NCBI GenBank assembly: GCA_027576995.1
Contig: JANBQC010000220.1
Location: 1-41,464, forward strand
Direction: 5' to 3'
Origin: Dimargaris cristalligena
Lineage: Eukaryota > Kickxellomycota > Dimargaritomycetes > Dimargaritales > Dimargaritaceae
DNA: 41,464 bases
A program made the translations under genes and the position numbers. Shown here one piece after another: positions 1-11,195 of this stretch. Within the stretch, counting starts at the first letter, position 1, and each line of letters opens with the position of its first letter. The notes below the pieces were generated by a model. That model was given only the letters and a program-made list of their open reading frames with translations. It was not told the origin of the DNA and ran no database searches.

Positions 1-99
1 CAGGGGCAGGGGCTCATTCACTCGTCAGGGGCGTACTTCCAATAAGTGCGAAAAATAGATAAAAAATAAAAGTAGGTAAAAAATGTGGTAAGTTCACCA
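1..99 (+). repeat. 3' end of an LTR-like element
   Basis: These bases match the last part of the LTR-like element at 10089-10679 with few differences, including the GGGGC-rich stretch, the A-rich run and the end GTTCACCA. The match stops at base 99, where the two copies diverge. The element enters from outside the window, so its 5' end is not visible. Confidence 0.75.
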
Positions 100-215
100 C
101 AACTACTAATTCCAACTTAATAAAACCTACCGCGGGCATATAGCCTTGCCCCTTGCAGTTCTTTCTCTCTTCTTTAAAACATTTTAGTTGTATTCGAAGG
201 TACTTGCATTTACTA
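100..215 (+). repeat. Dispersed repeat, inverted copy at 8756-8875
   Basis: The segment contains CCTTGCAGTTCTTTCTCTCT and a tract GGTACTTGCATTTACTAT. Its reverse complement occurs at 8756-8875 with scattered changes. It directly follows the LTR-like end at base 99, so it may be internal sequence of a retroelement or a separate repeat. No reading frame was seen in it. Confidence 0.6.
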
Positions 216-1152
216 TCAAATCCATATTTCCAATAAGGGACACTAAAATGCCTAACTCAGCTAAAGTAGAATTGGTGAGATGGGGAGTAAGGAGGGAAGA
301 TTAAACCACCTTTTCAAGGTGATTAGCAGATTGGAAGTGGTCTACCACAGATAAATAATACTAAAAAAAGGGGATACCCTAATTAACCTAGTAAACAGGG
401 CCTTCCCAGAACTGGTTTTCATTAAAAAAGAAGAAAAGAGATCAAAAAGGTCATCTTCCCCTGCCAGATTCCTGAATAGCTCAGAATTTTTCTTAAGTAT
501 AGCCCCTTATTAGCTAGTTTTCTGCTGTGAAAAGGGTTTACTTACTTTATAATGCAGCTAGTGTAGATTATGTATATTCACCATTTATAATTATTTATTA
601 GGTAATTAATTACCAAAGGAAAGGGGGTACGGGTAACCTGGGAAGCTCAAAGGTTTAGCAGAATTGGTGGTTGTTTGTAGTTGGGTGGATTGGTAAGAAA
701 TTTTAAAGTATTAGAAGGGTAGTTTCATTAATAAAACACAGTTTCTATATACTAGCTGTAAGATTATATATAAAAGAAAGTTTAGGTTTATTGTAATTTA
801 ATTTAGTATAGGAATAATCCTTCAAAAAGTAGTAGAAAGTAGCTTAAAAGTATTGAAAAATAGTGGAAAGTAGTTAAAGAAAGCTAATTTGCTGCTAGTC
901 TAGTTGCAAGACATCAATTTACATAGCATAGTTTTTTTTTGGCTTTCCCAAGTCATTATTTATAAATTTATTATAGGTCTTATGATCACTCACAGGGTCA
1001 GTGATCATTCTTCCCTCATTTTAAAAAAAAGCCCCATTGATGTGTTTATCTTCTGTTTCAATAAAAAAATAGTGCAGCTACATCAATTAGAACTTTCATC
1101 CAAATTGTTATATAGTTACATTGAACTTTACCCATATGCTTACTGCCCTTGT
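216..1152. other. AT-rich stretch without a recognisable gene
   Basis: I see no supportable gene. The only open frame of note (904-1161) starts at TTG and reads as a hydrophobic, low-information sequence. Base composition and sparse CpG resemble the repeat islands elsewhere in the window. Confidence 0.5.
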
Positions 1153-1324
1153 ATTAACTAGTAAGTGTTCCTGCTGTATGTCCCTTGTTTATTCTTACAC
1201 TACAGCCTTTATTAGTTAGTACTGTGCCTGTACCTAACCCTAGTGACCCACTTGGCCAAGTCCAAGCCCCTTCTACCATTAGAAGCCTATCCTCAGGACT
1301 CTTGACAGACTAAGAGTAGTTAAC
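1153..1324 (+). repeat. Short interspersed repeat, copy 1
   Basis: It matches 9356-9525 in the same orientation, starting at TTAACTAGTAAGTGT and ending at CTAAGAGTAGTTAAC. The ends form an imperfect inverted pair (TTAACTA with TAGTTAA), which would fit a small non-autonomous element of about 170 bases. No coding capacity is visible. Bases 1325-1926 after it are AT-rich and hold nothing I can assign. Confidence 0.55.
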
Positions 1325-1926
1325 CCAGTAAATACTTATAAACTATATCACTTTAATAATCTTATAGTAATAAATCTACTCATTCATTCACCATTTTAAT
1401 ACATCCTAAATGCAGGTTACAGAATGTGCCTATTACAATAGATGGTAGGTTGTTTGGTAAATTACTGGCTTATTATACTCATAACTTTATGCAGGTAAAT
1501 AGGGTGTTATATTTTGGAGAGGGGGGTGCATGGCCAACTTTTTGGCCATATTTTTGCACAGCTCTATTTATATCAGGGATGTTAGAAAAGCCGGAATATT
1601 GAGGGACAGCTAAATACCAGATTTTTATACTTTTGTCAAGTTTTAATAGTAATCTAACAGTTAGGCGTTTTTGTAAACAAAAAGGGTATAGTCCAACTGG
1701 TAATAGGAATGGAAGAACCCCAAATATAGTGCAATTATAAGTTATTGATATGTTTTTCTAGGGATTACTATCATAGTGTAGATAATCAGCTGGCTCTATA
1801 AATACTGAAGCAGTCAATGATTATAAGTAATATGATATTTTAACATTAAAGAATATTCGAAATGTACCAATAAATTGAAAGAAAATATGGCGACTCCATA
1901 AAGCCGGGCAAGAAAAATCCGGAATA

Positions 1927-4677
1927 CTAAAACGCAATAGCTTCATCCATCTCATCGGAAGGAAAGTGTACATCACTTATCTGGGTCTTGACCCACATGT
2001 TGGCATAAATACCGCCTTTGGCCACCAATTCACTGTGAGTACCAAGTTCAGCCACCTTGCCGTGGTCCAGGACGACAATCTGGTCGGCATCCATAATTGT
2101 CGAAATCCGGTGGGCAATAATCACCGTCGTGCGCGAGTCCTTTGAATTTCTAATGTAGTCCATAATTTTAGTCTCTGTGGCGGTGTCTAGGGCAGCCGTG
2201 GCCTCATCCAAAAGCAGGATGGGGGATTTCCTGACCAGGGCTCGTGCAATGCCCATGCGCTGTAACTCACCGCCACTCATACTATTGCCACCCCGATTAA
2301 GTTTGGCGTTGAAACCATCCTTGCGCTCCATAATCGTATCGTATAAGTTCACGGCCTTGGCCGCCTCCACTACCTCGTCTTTAGAGGCCAGCTCGCCCCG
2401 GCTGACAGAACCATAGGCGATGTTGTAGTAAATGGTACCCGGGAAAGTCACAAAGGATTGGTTGACGTACGCAATTTGGGAACGCAAATCGCCCTGGGCC
2501 ACTCGGCGAATATCCTGCCCGTCGATGAGGATGGCCCCATCAGATACTTCCGCCATACGCATGATTAAATTTAACATAGTCGATTTACCGTGACCACTTA
2601 CGCCGACGATGGCCGTGGTCCGACCGGCCTGGATATGTAGGTCTATTCCACGCAGAACGGGATCATGGCCTTCATACGCAAAGGCAACGTTGCGAAACTC
2701 AATGTGACCCCCATGCTCTAGCTTCACCGGCGGGGCCCCGGCATCGTCCGGGATGTCGAGAGTCCGATGTAAGCTGCTTACCGAAACCGCCTCATAGTTA
2801 GTCGGTCGGAGGCGGTGGATTACGAGTCGGGAGAGTTCTTTGGTCTGATTAGTGACCAGCTTGTAGGCGCTCATGGCAAAGAGACATTCGACCTGGCTCA
2901 TTTCACCGGCGTGGAACTTCCAAACACATAGGACCATCCACGGGTAGTACAGACCTCGGTAAAGCATGCTGTCCCAGGTGGATGTTGAAACGTACTTTGT
3001 CGTCCCTGATTGCTGGAAGTGTTTGGGCAAATGGTCGATAATTTGCTGATATTCGTATTGCTCGCTGCTGAGCCGCCTAAAGTCGGGAATTCGGTAGAGT
3101 CGGTCGGATATTCCCCAGTGGAACCCATAGTGTGACACATACCACTGTGGGTCGGCCCGGTTGTCGACGAGGCGACAGCAAAAGTAAATTAGACCACTCA
3201 AAAACAAATGTGTTAGCAGCAAGAGTAATATTTCGGGGCCAACCGATTGCCATACACTAGTTATAAGGAGAAATGAACCCGCGCAGGTTGAAATGATTTT
3301 CAGTATCTGATCGCGGAAATCGGTGGCTAAGCCGACGTATGAGTCAAAGTATAAGTCGGGATCATCAGGGACTTTGCTCGACTGTTGCTGGATACGGTGC
3401 ATATGGGAATAAACCTGATGTTTCCACTGAGCAGTTATACCCCGGTTGAAGCGGACCTTCAGTCGATTGAATAAAGTCGGCACGATATTGTTAATGAACT
3501 GGCTCGGAAGATAATAGTAACACATAAAACTAGTGATGGTGGCGGTTCGGGTCACCAGGCTTTCTTCAAAGTAGCGTAGGGCCTGAGATTCAAAGTGATC
3601 GGTCCCTTTAAGGCCCAGCGCCAGAGCCAGAAGAATGAGGGAGCTCGAATATACCCGCCAGTCGAAGAACAACTTTGGGAGTAGTAGCGAATATGTCTTG
3701 ATCTCGCGGAAGAAGAAGAAAGGCTCCGAAACACTATCATTGGCCTCGACTTCGACTGTGTCTTCCTCCTGGTAGTATTCACTGTCCCAAAACTCCATGT
3801 AGAGTAGACCCAGCAGACTACTCTTTATTTCATCCATCTCGATTTCTCTCTGAAGGGTGACTGAGGCGTTCCAGGACACCCCCATTGGTTGATTTGGAAC
3901 GAGGGATACTGTAGGCTGATAAGCGGTGGTCAGGAAGCGCATGTCAGGGGAAAATCGGACCATGGCCCGAACCAGCCATACCGGGACCCAGGTCAGGAAA
4001 TGGACCACTCCACCGCCGAGTATGGGTACCATTTTTTGACGGAGGAACCGAAGCTGGTATATGGCGATGATACCGATTATCATGGCGTATGCGACTGCGT
4101 GGGCCAGAATTACTAAATCGGCCAAGGATTGCTGGGGGTGGAATCTATATTGTAGCACCACTATTATTAACTCGACCAGGGCTACGCGGATATGAGTCAG
4201 CCAAAACTCTAGATGAGCTGAGCCACGCATGCTCAACCGGTAGAGCCAAAGGGACAAATCGGAGTGGGTAGCCGGTCGCGAACTCCGACGCCGGTTCAGA
4301 AACGACATCCAGGCAATAACGAGGGTCAAGCTGCGGAGAATACCCAGGATGAGTTGCAGTGGGTTGCCCGCCCCGGGAGTCTCCTCCTTGCTCCAGGTTA
4401 TCATCATGGTGAAGGTGAATAACGCGATGGTGTGAACAAACGTGACTATGCAAATGGCCACCCGTTGGAGAATTTCTAATTGGACGTTGGTGACCAATTG
4501 CTGGTCACGCGTCACCGAGAGGTAAGGCAGGTTATCGAATCCGCTGGGCACCGCTGCTGCAGGCTTATACTCTGGGCCTTGTTGGAACCGCAGAAAGTGG
4601 AGTAGGTGGGCTATGGTAGCAACAACCGTAGCGTTAGGCCACAGGGTGGCCAACTGGTGCAGCATGGCCATCAACAT
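1927..4677 (-). CDS. ABC half-transporter, HMT1/ABCB6-like
   Basis: Predicted 916-residue half-transporter: extra N-terminal membrane helices (about 1-320), an ABC transmembrane domain (about 330-620) and one C-terminal nucleotide-binding domain (about 655-905). The Walker A motif GVSGHGKST is at 692-700 with Lys698. Gln740 is the Q-loop, MSGGE at 800-804 is the signature, LLLDEA carries Asp824-Glu825 (Walker B and catalytic Glu), and His856 is the H-loop, so ATPase residues are complete. The extended N terminus and the half-transporter layout match the HMT1/ABCB6 group, whose fungal members sit in the vacuolar membrane and move metal-chelate or thiol conjugates. The substrate here is inference. 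The ATG at 4677 is the first after an in-frame upstream TGA. No intron is needed. The gene stands alone. Confidence 0.9.
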   Translation of the reverse strand: MLMAMLHQLATLWPNATVVATIAHLLHFLRFQQGPEYKPAAAVPSGFDNLPYLSVTRDQQLVTNVQLEILQRVAICIVTFVHTIALFTFTMMITWSKEETPGAGNPLQLILGILRSLTLVIAWMSFLNRRRSSRPATHSDLSLWLYRLSMRGSAHLEFWLTHIRVALVELIIVVLQYRFHPQQSLADLVILAHAVAYAMIIGIIAIYQLRFLRQKMVPILGGGVVHFLTWVPVWLVRAMVRFSPDMRFLTTAYQPTVSLVPNQPMGVSWNASVTLQREIEMDEIKSSLLGLLYMEFWDSEYYQEEDTVEVEANDSVSEPFFFFREIKTYSLLLPKLFFDWRVYSSSLILLALALGLKGTDHFESQALRYFEESLVTRTATITSFMCYYYLPSQFINNIVPTLFNRLKVRFNRGITAQWKHQVYSHMHRIQQQSSKVPDDPDLYFDSYVGLATDFRDQILKIISTCAGSFLLITSVWQSVGPEILLLLLTHLFLSGLIYFCCRLVDNRADPQWYVSHYGFHWGISDRLYRIPDFRRLSSEQYEYQQIIDHLPKHFQQSGTTKYVSTSTWDSMLYRGLYYPWMVLCVWKFHAGEMSQVECLFAMSAYKLVTNQTKELSRLVIHRLRPTNYEAVSVSSLHRTLDIPDDAGAPPVKLEHGGHIEFRNVAFAYEGHDPVLRGIDLHIQAGRTTAIVGVSGHGKSTMLNLIMRMAEVSDGAILIDGQDIRRVAQGDLRSQIAYVNQSFVTFPGTIYYNIAYGSVSRGELASKDEVVEAAKAVNLYDTIMERKDGFNAKLNRGGNSMSGGELQRMGIARALVRKSPILLLDEATAALDTATETKIMDYIRNSKDSRTTVIIAHRISTIMDADQIVVLDHGKVAELGTHSELVAKGGIYANMWVKTQISDVHFPSDEMDEAIAF

Positions 4678-6019
4678 GGAATCGAAGGGACGAGTCCAGG
4701 TATAAGGGTGAGGTTCGGGGTCGGTACTTCAAACACGTGGAAATTCTCGCAAGTCTAGTTGGTAATGAAGGAGGATTTGATTTGGGGAGACGCGTATGTC
4801 AGCACTGAAGATTAATAAAATGATAAATGGGACCCAGGGATCGTTTCACATACTGAAGCAGCTTATGGGGAGGGATTAGTGGACTATTTTATAGTTAAGC
4901 CGTCGCACGGCGAACTGGTTTTACCACGGCGACAGTGGCCTACCCACAGCCTTACAAAACCCTCAACGGAAGGTGGCTTAATTACCCAGTTCAAAAGTCG
5001 GGGATTTGGGGGGTAGGATGCAAACAATACGAATCTTCCCAGAGATTGTCAGTTTATTATTTAAATGGTATACACGTATAAATCTTATAATCCACTTTGG
5101 GAAGTGCTGCGGAGTTCCTTTCTCTTATCCTCGTCAAGTAACCATCGTAACCGCACCCCTCCGTCCGCAGTTATTACTGGCATTGTCAGGGGGCTACATC
5201 AAGGGGGATATTGCATTCAGCTTAGGCACTTGTTATACCTCATTGCATATCCGATTTGTGTCGGAAGTCACGCGCAAACTACATGGAAGGTGATTAAGGC
5301 CCATTTCACCACCCCCCAGCTTCTCCACATATTGTTATTCCCATGTTAAAATGGCGAATGTAGTGAGCGGGTTTTATTGAAGAGAGATTATTGGGACGTA
5401 TATGGTGTTGAAGAATATGTTCCTACATGTTCTTTATTCTATCCTATTTTTACCCAATTACGTTAGTTTATTCTGCTATCATGAGATTATTCATGTTAGC
5501 CAATTATATTTCACTCTACAGAAATTACAACTCAATAAAATTAACCACCTAGAGGTACCTACCGTCCTCTAGCTGCTTTCTTCCCATTCCAGTTTTATTT
5601 CCTTTAAGTCCTTAGTTTTCCAACATATGGGAGCGAAGGAGGGTATTAACAGTAGTGGTGTTAGTAAACTGAGAGATTAGAAACATGTTGGCTGAACACC
5701 TTTATATAGTCAGCTTAGAGTCTAGAGTGTGGGCTGGATAGGCATAGAAAGTGCGAGTGTCAATGGCGTTGGATATCTAAGCCTTGAGGTAATGCTTTTA
5801 GTATGGTCGGGCAGTAACTTGTCCAGAGCACCTGGTTGCATTTAGCGGGCTTCGGAGGTTGCCACCATTATCGCTGGCGGGCAGGATTCATCTTTCGTCA
5901 GTGACCGGGGTTTCAGAATAGCTGGGTCCCTGGCTGTTTTGGTCCCCAGGCATGCTATACTCTGGTAAGGGTACTTCCACGCCCGTATTGGTAGTTCTGA
6001 CCCCAAGCGCAGGGATAGA
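4678..6019. other. Intergenic region upstream of the ABC transporter
   Basis: It should hold the promoter of the minus-strand ABC transporter near 4700-5000. Overlapping short frames at 5006-5349 share no domain or codon pattern with the real genes nearby. I see no RNA gene or terminator. Confidence 0.4.
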
Positions 6020-6124
6020 GTTAAGCCAGATACTACTGATTAAAAACAAGTCTCTCACCTATTTTCCCATACACATTATTTATAGCGTACAGCTTGACCG
6101 AATTTCACCCGTACATGTAATGCC
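6020..6124 (+). repeat. Dispersed repeat also found upstream of the SERINC gene
   Basis: The stretch with GATTAAAAAC, CCCATACACAT and GAATTTCACCC aligns, with many substitutions, to 19773-19880. The order of blocks and their spacing are kept. Both copies lie 450-500 bases upstream of an ATG in a pyrimidine-rich leader (6618 and 20337). Confidence 0.5.
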
Positions 6125-6617
6125 ATCCGGCGGTCGACACTTACTTCTGGACCATGAGTGACCGGTCTATACCAGTGAAGGGCGGAAAATGCTGGGATAA
6201 ACAACGGCCACATACTAATAGCAAAATACCTTTTATTATTTTTATACCTGCGGCTTGTATTAAAAAGCCCGCCTTATCTTAACGTGCATCAAAAGTCCGA
6301 CTTATTTCTCGGTGTTACTTTTTCCTTCTACTTTATTCCATTCATTGGTTCTTTTTTGCGTCCTCCTTACAATCCAGCGACCTCCGAAGACTCCCTAAAG
6401 GTTACATAAGTAATCGGCGAAATTCCCCCTTCTTGAAAGGTTGTTATTGCCCACCCGTTTGATTTTCCCCTTATTCTTTCTACTCCATCACGCCCTTCTC
6501 TTCCCCTCAAAGTTCCTTCTACTATTTGCCGGTCCTATTTCTTACGATAAATATATATACCCCGCTCATATCTCCGTCCTCCTTTCGTTGACTACAATTT
6601 TGCCCCGGTTTTCTGCC

Positions 6618-6869
6618 ATGACGACGTCCAACTCGGCGTCCCTCCCGTCTTCTGCCGCCAGGGAGCTGTCCACCATGACTTTGGGCCGCGCTGATAAGGA
6701 GGCTCCACCCCCTCCCCGAGAATCCAGAAGGCCAACAGTACCAGGCCGGACGCCCCCAGCAGCACATATACATATACAACCATTATTTAATTACAGTGAC
6801 TGCTACCCTTTCCCCATTAGATACCCATTTATGACTCTAAGTACTACCAATCTCATTTTAATACAATAA
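6618..6869 (+). CDS. Uncertain short ORF or first exon, unknown function
   Basis: I do not recognise this frame. An ATG in the context GCCATGACG follows a T/C-rich leader like those of other genes here. The first 40 or so codons mostly end in G or C, and the product is Ser/Ala-rich then Pro/Arg-rich (APPPPRESRR). After that the frame becomes AT-rich and loses coding character, so this may be exon 1 of a spliced gene whose other exons I could not find. The opposite strand (6783-6592) is also open and would encode a hydrophobic N terminus, so the strand itself is not certain. Bases 6870-7753 hold no other supportable gene. Confidence 0.25.
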   Translation: MTTSNSASLPSSAARELSTMTLGRADKEAPPPPRESRRPTVPGRTPPAAHIHIQPLFNYSDCYPFPIRYPFMTLSTTNLILIQ

Positions 6870-7753
6870 TTCCACATTAAAATACCTAACCTCTACGGCC
6901 AAGGCAAGATGCGGATGCGCAGTTATATCTTGTATATAGAACGATAGAGGAGTGATGGCGCCCAACTATACCTGTTCAGACGTGGAAAAGCATACGAGTT
7001 GGCAGGAATTGGTGTATGTTGGTGATGAACAAATGGCTAATTGGGATTTCTCGCTGTCCCCCTTTTACTTCAAACCTAGAGTACGAGGGATTCATTAGTC
7101 TCCGCGATATTAATTAAGCGGTAGTGGAATAGAATCAATCAACAAAAGAAGGGTTAGGGTAGCCGGATGATTTGCAGAGATAGGTATCTTTGAGAACACC
7201 ATGATCAACAAAACACCAACGAGTTCTCTGTAATTTATGTTATATTAAATTGGGGTCTTTGTTTCCAACTGGTCGACACGGCTGTCCCTATGACAACCGT
7301 ATAGCACAACTCCCCATTTTATTATATCGACTTAATGTGAAAAGAGTATTATACGATTCAAAGTACAAATGGCCTCGATGGCTATGTAGTATGGCTGGGG
7401 AAATAGTTCACACACGCGAATATTTGATGAATCTGTAAGCCCAATAAATTTTGGTGAAAAGCAGGCTTCAGTTGGAGGAGACCCAGCGGGACTTGGCTTG
7501 GGTGAATAGCTTATTAGGTGATATTATTTAACAACTGTTGCGAACATATATTGCCCGTTAGTTGACGGGGGAAACCCTATGATACAGAAACAAAGAGTAC
7601 CCGCTCCTTCGATCCCGGCTTTAATATACAGATTGCCCATCCCCCTATTGAACTCCAACCTAATGGTGATGGAGGTATATGGCCCGTCTTAAGACCTACC
7701 TCCCGTTTGCTTTTGAGATAGAGGCACGTCCCAGCCACCAGGCGTTGGTGGAA

Positions 7754-7763
7754 TATAAAAAGG
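7754..7763 (+). promoter_or_regulatory. TATA box, possible promoter of the 8134 gene
   Basis: TATAAAAAGG matches the TATA-box consensus and lies 370 bases before the ATG at 8134. A GTAAGA donor-like site at 7873 could mark an intron in the leader. A second candidate, TATAAAATAG, lies near 7883. Which one is used cannot be decided from sequence. Confidence 0.4.
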
Positions 7764-8133
7764 GGACACTGCTAGCCCAGTCTCCTATTATTCATATCCA
7801 CATTCTATTATTTTATACCTGCCTATACCCATTCCTCCCATTGACTAAACATTGCTTTAGACAACCACTACCGGTAAGACTACTATAAAATAGAATTTCT
7901 ATACTCTATTTAAGCCCAGTATTAAATTATTTTGCATGTTTCGCAACTTCAATGTGATTTTGGCCGATATATGTCTTATTTCTAGTAATCTAATCATTCC
8001 CTAAACACCTGTCACCATCATACCTTTATGTAGATTCCACCCCCAGTCTTACGTATTATTCAATTGCACTCGCACCCACACCTGCGCCCACCCTAAAACC
8101 CATACCCAGCCCCCATAACTTCACTCCCCTAAC

Positions 8134-8514
8134 ATGCATAGCCACTTTTGCCTCACTGCTCTATTTGGATTTGTCCTCCTCGTTTCCTACCCCCATTCCA
8201 CTCTATCTGTCCTTCAGGTTACCGGGCCCACTCCCACCACCCAGTCGGCCTTGCTGCCGAAGTTACAGAAGCGCGCCACCCCTGATTTCCTGAAGGGAAG
8301 CCAATCTAAAGTCCCTGGCTGGACACTTGCGAGGAACTCAGTAACAAGCGGTAAAGCTGACGCAAATAAGCCCACCACCACTAAACCAAATTCCGAGTCT
8401 GGTTCGGGATCGAAACCGAGCCCTAAATTCCAAACCATCGCTAATCGTGTAGTCACGAATTTGAAACAGGCATCCAAACAAGTTCAACAGTTAAAAAAAA
8501 CACCCAAGGCTTGA
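8134..8514 (+). CDS. Small secreted Lys/Ser-rich protein
   Basis: Predicted 126-residue protein, family unknown. Residues 1-28 look like a signal peptide, with a hydrophobic core LFGFVLLVSY and likely cleavage after TLS. A Lys-Arg pair follows soon after (LQKR), a plausible site for a Kex2-type protease. The mature part is rich in Ser, Thr, Lys and Pro, contains SESGSGSKPSPK and ends in a basic stretch. No Cys lies in the mature region and no membrane segment follows the signal. The SGSGS run recalls the linker of the secreted zinc-finger proteins at 17681 and 36794, but no finger is present. It stands alone beside a repeat island. A secreted effector or cell-wall peptide are both possible. 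Confidence 0.6.
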   Translation: MHSHFCLTALFGFVLLVSYPHSTLSVLQVTGPTPTTQSALLPKLQKRATPDFLKGSQSKVPGWTLARNSVTSGKADANKPTTTKPNSESGSGSKPSPKFQTIANRVVTNLKQASKQVQQLKKTPKA

Positions 8515-8755
8515 AGTCAACACTATTTTATCGTATATATATATATATGGATATCAACCACTGTTTGCCTTTTCTCCTCAACTTTGAATATCTGGCTCAG
8601 ACATTCTCCATTGAATTGACCCCACTGTACTTATTTCTGTATTGTCTTCTCAGAAACCCCATTACTATCAAACTACCTATACTATTATATGTATCTCATG
8701 TTTCTATGTTTTCAAAATAAAACCTTACAATAGTTCTATTAGAATGATAAATTCA

Positions 8756-8875
8756 ATAGTAAATGCAAGTACCTTTGGATATAACTAAAATAATTTAAAG
8801 AAGAGAGAAAGAACTGCAAGGGGCAAAGCTAGATGGCCGTGGTTGATTTTATTGAGTTGGAATTAGTAATAATAA
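8756..8875 (-). repeat. Inverted copy of the repeat at 100-215
   Basis: The reverse complement of these bases follows 100-215 nearly base for base, including AGAGAGAAAGAACTGCAAGG on the plus strand. It marks the left border of a CpG-poor repeat island. Confidence 0.6.
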
Positions 8876-8960
8876 TGATAAAACCATTGTTCCAAGTATA
8901 GGGTGATATAATCATAGATATAAGTGAAGTTCAACCCAACTATATAGGGTTGTTGGCCCT

Positions 8961-9167
8961 TCTAATCCAACCTAATCTGGATATAGTAATCACCTATCCC
9001 AACTAGGCCTTATAGCACCATATTAAGCTTCCCATGGTCACCCCTGGTACTATGGGATCACCCCTATAACATATAACCCTTCCCCTTCTGGACTTCTTGG
9101 TTTACACTAATCACTCCAGTGCTGATCCAAAGACTCTTCCAGTCACTGCCCAAATCTTCCAGATCCT
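8961..9167 (+). repeat. Dispersed repeat A, copy 1 (possible LTR fragment)
   Basis: The block matches 40964-41160 over its length (shared CCCATGGTCAC, CCAAAGACTCTTCCAG). Here it continues to about 9355 with a TATATATAA at 9252 and an AATAAA at 9325, a layout that resembles the promoter and polyadenylation part of an LTR. No TG...CA border was identified, so the LTR reading is a guess. Confidence 0.5.
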
Positions 9168-9355
9168 CATGGCCATCCAGTCAGCTTATTTAGCATACCT
9201 TAGTCTTAGTAGTATTCTCCTTTAGGGACCTCCCTCTGGAGTCATCCCCTGTATATATATAACTGGGCCCCATTGGGACCAGTTTGATTCTTTAGCTTAT
9301 TCTTACCCCCTTCAGTTTATCCCAATAAATGATATATACACTCACTCCCCTTAGG

Positions 9356-9525
9356 CTAACTAGTAAGTGTGCCTACTGCACATCCCTTGCAAATACCTGC
9401 ACTTAGCCTTTATTAGTTAGTACCATGCCCCCACCTAATGCTAGGACCCACTTAGCCAAGTCTAAGCCCCATCTGACCATTAGAAGCCTACCCCCAAGAC
9501 TCTTGACAGACTAAGAGTAGTTAAC
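9356..9525 (+). repeat. Short interspersed repeat, copy 2
   Basis: It matches 1153-1324 in the same orientation (shared TTATTAGTTAGTAC and GACTAAGAGTAGTTAAC). It abuts the end of the A repeat region, suggesting layered insertions. Confidence 0.55.
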
Positions 9526-10088
9526 TCGGGTGACAACAGGTCAGATAAATAGTAATTATTAGTGAATTTGACATCTTTGGCTACCATATTTATATACTAT
9601 TTTCATGTACTTTCCTATGGATTGATGGTTTACTTTATATAATATTGATAGTGTCAGAAGAATAAATGACATGAGTGTATTTATTAAAAGAGGAACCTAC
9701 AGTAAAGAACTTAATAATAGTGATGTAAATTCTAATAAACTAAAAGATTAGGGTGTGTCACTGGTATACTTTTATACAACCTATAACTGACATCCAAAGT
9801 GTATTAGGAGGACTGAAAATATCTTTACCAAACCTTAGGTAATAATATATATATTAATAGACTAGTATACTACCAATATAGTGGTAGTGGTTAGCAAGGA
9901 GTCCCTGGTTAGGTCAAGGGTGGTTGTAAAATACCCTGGTTCTCTGGTGTAGTGATAGGGGCTATAGTCATAGTCATTCTAGTGGGCTCCAAGGGAACTG
10001 GACTTCTTTGGTAAGCAGGATCAGGCCCTGTTGTGACTGTGGATGTAACAACATCAACTAATAAATGGTCTGTTAATCATTTACTCTG

Positions 10089-10679
10089 TGTAAAGAACTG
10101 AAATCAAATCCTTGAAAACTGAACTTTATTTGAAAAAATAGATGATAAGAAGGGAAAGGTGATGATAGACTTGCTGTTCCAAGAGGTGGCAGTAAGGGGG
10201 AGTATTTATACTCAAAAGGTGAAACCTAAATAAAAAGATAGATGAATAATAGAGAAAGGGAGAGAAGGTCCTAGAATATTGGATAACTAAGTAGAGGGAA
10301 AGGGAGGGGAGTTCCCAGACAATATTATTAGTCATCACAAAGGATAGGTAATACTTGGGTAACCAATAAATTCAATGTGAAACAATAGAAGGGAAAAAAA
10401 GAAAGGGAGAAAGCTATTATTAGCTATTCTTTGAACAGGGGCGCAGTCGGGCCAGGGGCAGTGTGAATGCAGGGGTATCATCTGGTCAGGGGCAGGGGTG
10501 CATCACAGTCAAGGGTATAAAATATAATAATAGAAAAAACAATATAATAATGAAAATGGAGGAAAAATGACCATACTCGTCAGGGGCAGGGGCTCATTCA
10601 CTCATCAGGGGTGTACTTCCGATAAGTGCTAAAAATGGATTAAAAATAAAAGTAGGTAAAAAATGTGGTAAGTTCACCA
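10089..10679 (+). mobile_element. Solo LTR-like element, TG...CA ends
   Basis: The element starts TGTAAAGAACTG and ends GTTCACCA. Both ends are defined by comparison: the 5' border with 41163, the 3' border with base 99. The terminal TG and CA are typical of LTRs. It holds a TATAAAATA near 10515 and GGGGC-rich repeats near 10440-10500 and 10580. I saw no open frame for reverse transcriptase, protease or integrase. No target-site duplication is visible (CTCTG before, TAGTG after), so it may be old or recombined. Confidence 0.6.
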
Positions 10680-11195
10680 TAGTGATAATACTGACATATT
10701 ACTTATTTAACCCATAGTTGATGAATTAAGAATGTGCTTGGGCCTTAAAGGTATATGGGGTGTACTGCAGTGGGTCTAAGGGGCCAGAGTACTTGGACAG
10801 CTACAGTACTTTCTCCATGTATTGATGATTGCAGGGTTGCCTTAAGCCAATCTAGCAAAATAATAACCCTAGTGTTATCTCCAAATTCCTTTATATCTTT
10901 TTATTTAATACTATTGTACAAAGTGAAGAAGGTCCCTCTGTCCTCTCAAATGTGGCTGGCACTCACTAAACTTGAGGGAGTCAGTATTGCATTGGGTCAC
11001 TTTCCCAGGGCTACTGGTGGGCAAATTTTCTGGGCACAATTATAAATAGTCCAGGGCACCCACCCCACTGTCTCAGCCCATTTGCATTACATGTTAACCT
11101 GCAATCTTCATTTTCACTGTGAGGTTTGTCCATTTCATTACAAATCTATTTATATCCCACCCCTACACTTCCATATATTTCATTTATTATTTATC

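Noticed and set aside
904..1161. 85-codon frame in the left repeat region
   Set aside because: It starts at TTG, is AT-driven and hydrophobic, and lies in repeat-like DNA; no domain or leader supports it.
5006..5349. Two overlapping frames upstream of the ABC transporter
   Set aside because: Two different frames are open over the same DNA, neither shows codon bias, a domain or splice support.
6522..6783. Minus-strand frames with a hydrophobic N terminus
   Set aside because: The plus strand has the better leader and codon pattern; the hydrophobic stretch comes from complementing a Pro/Arg-rich segment and CA repeats.
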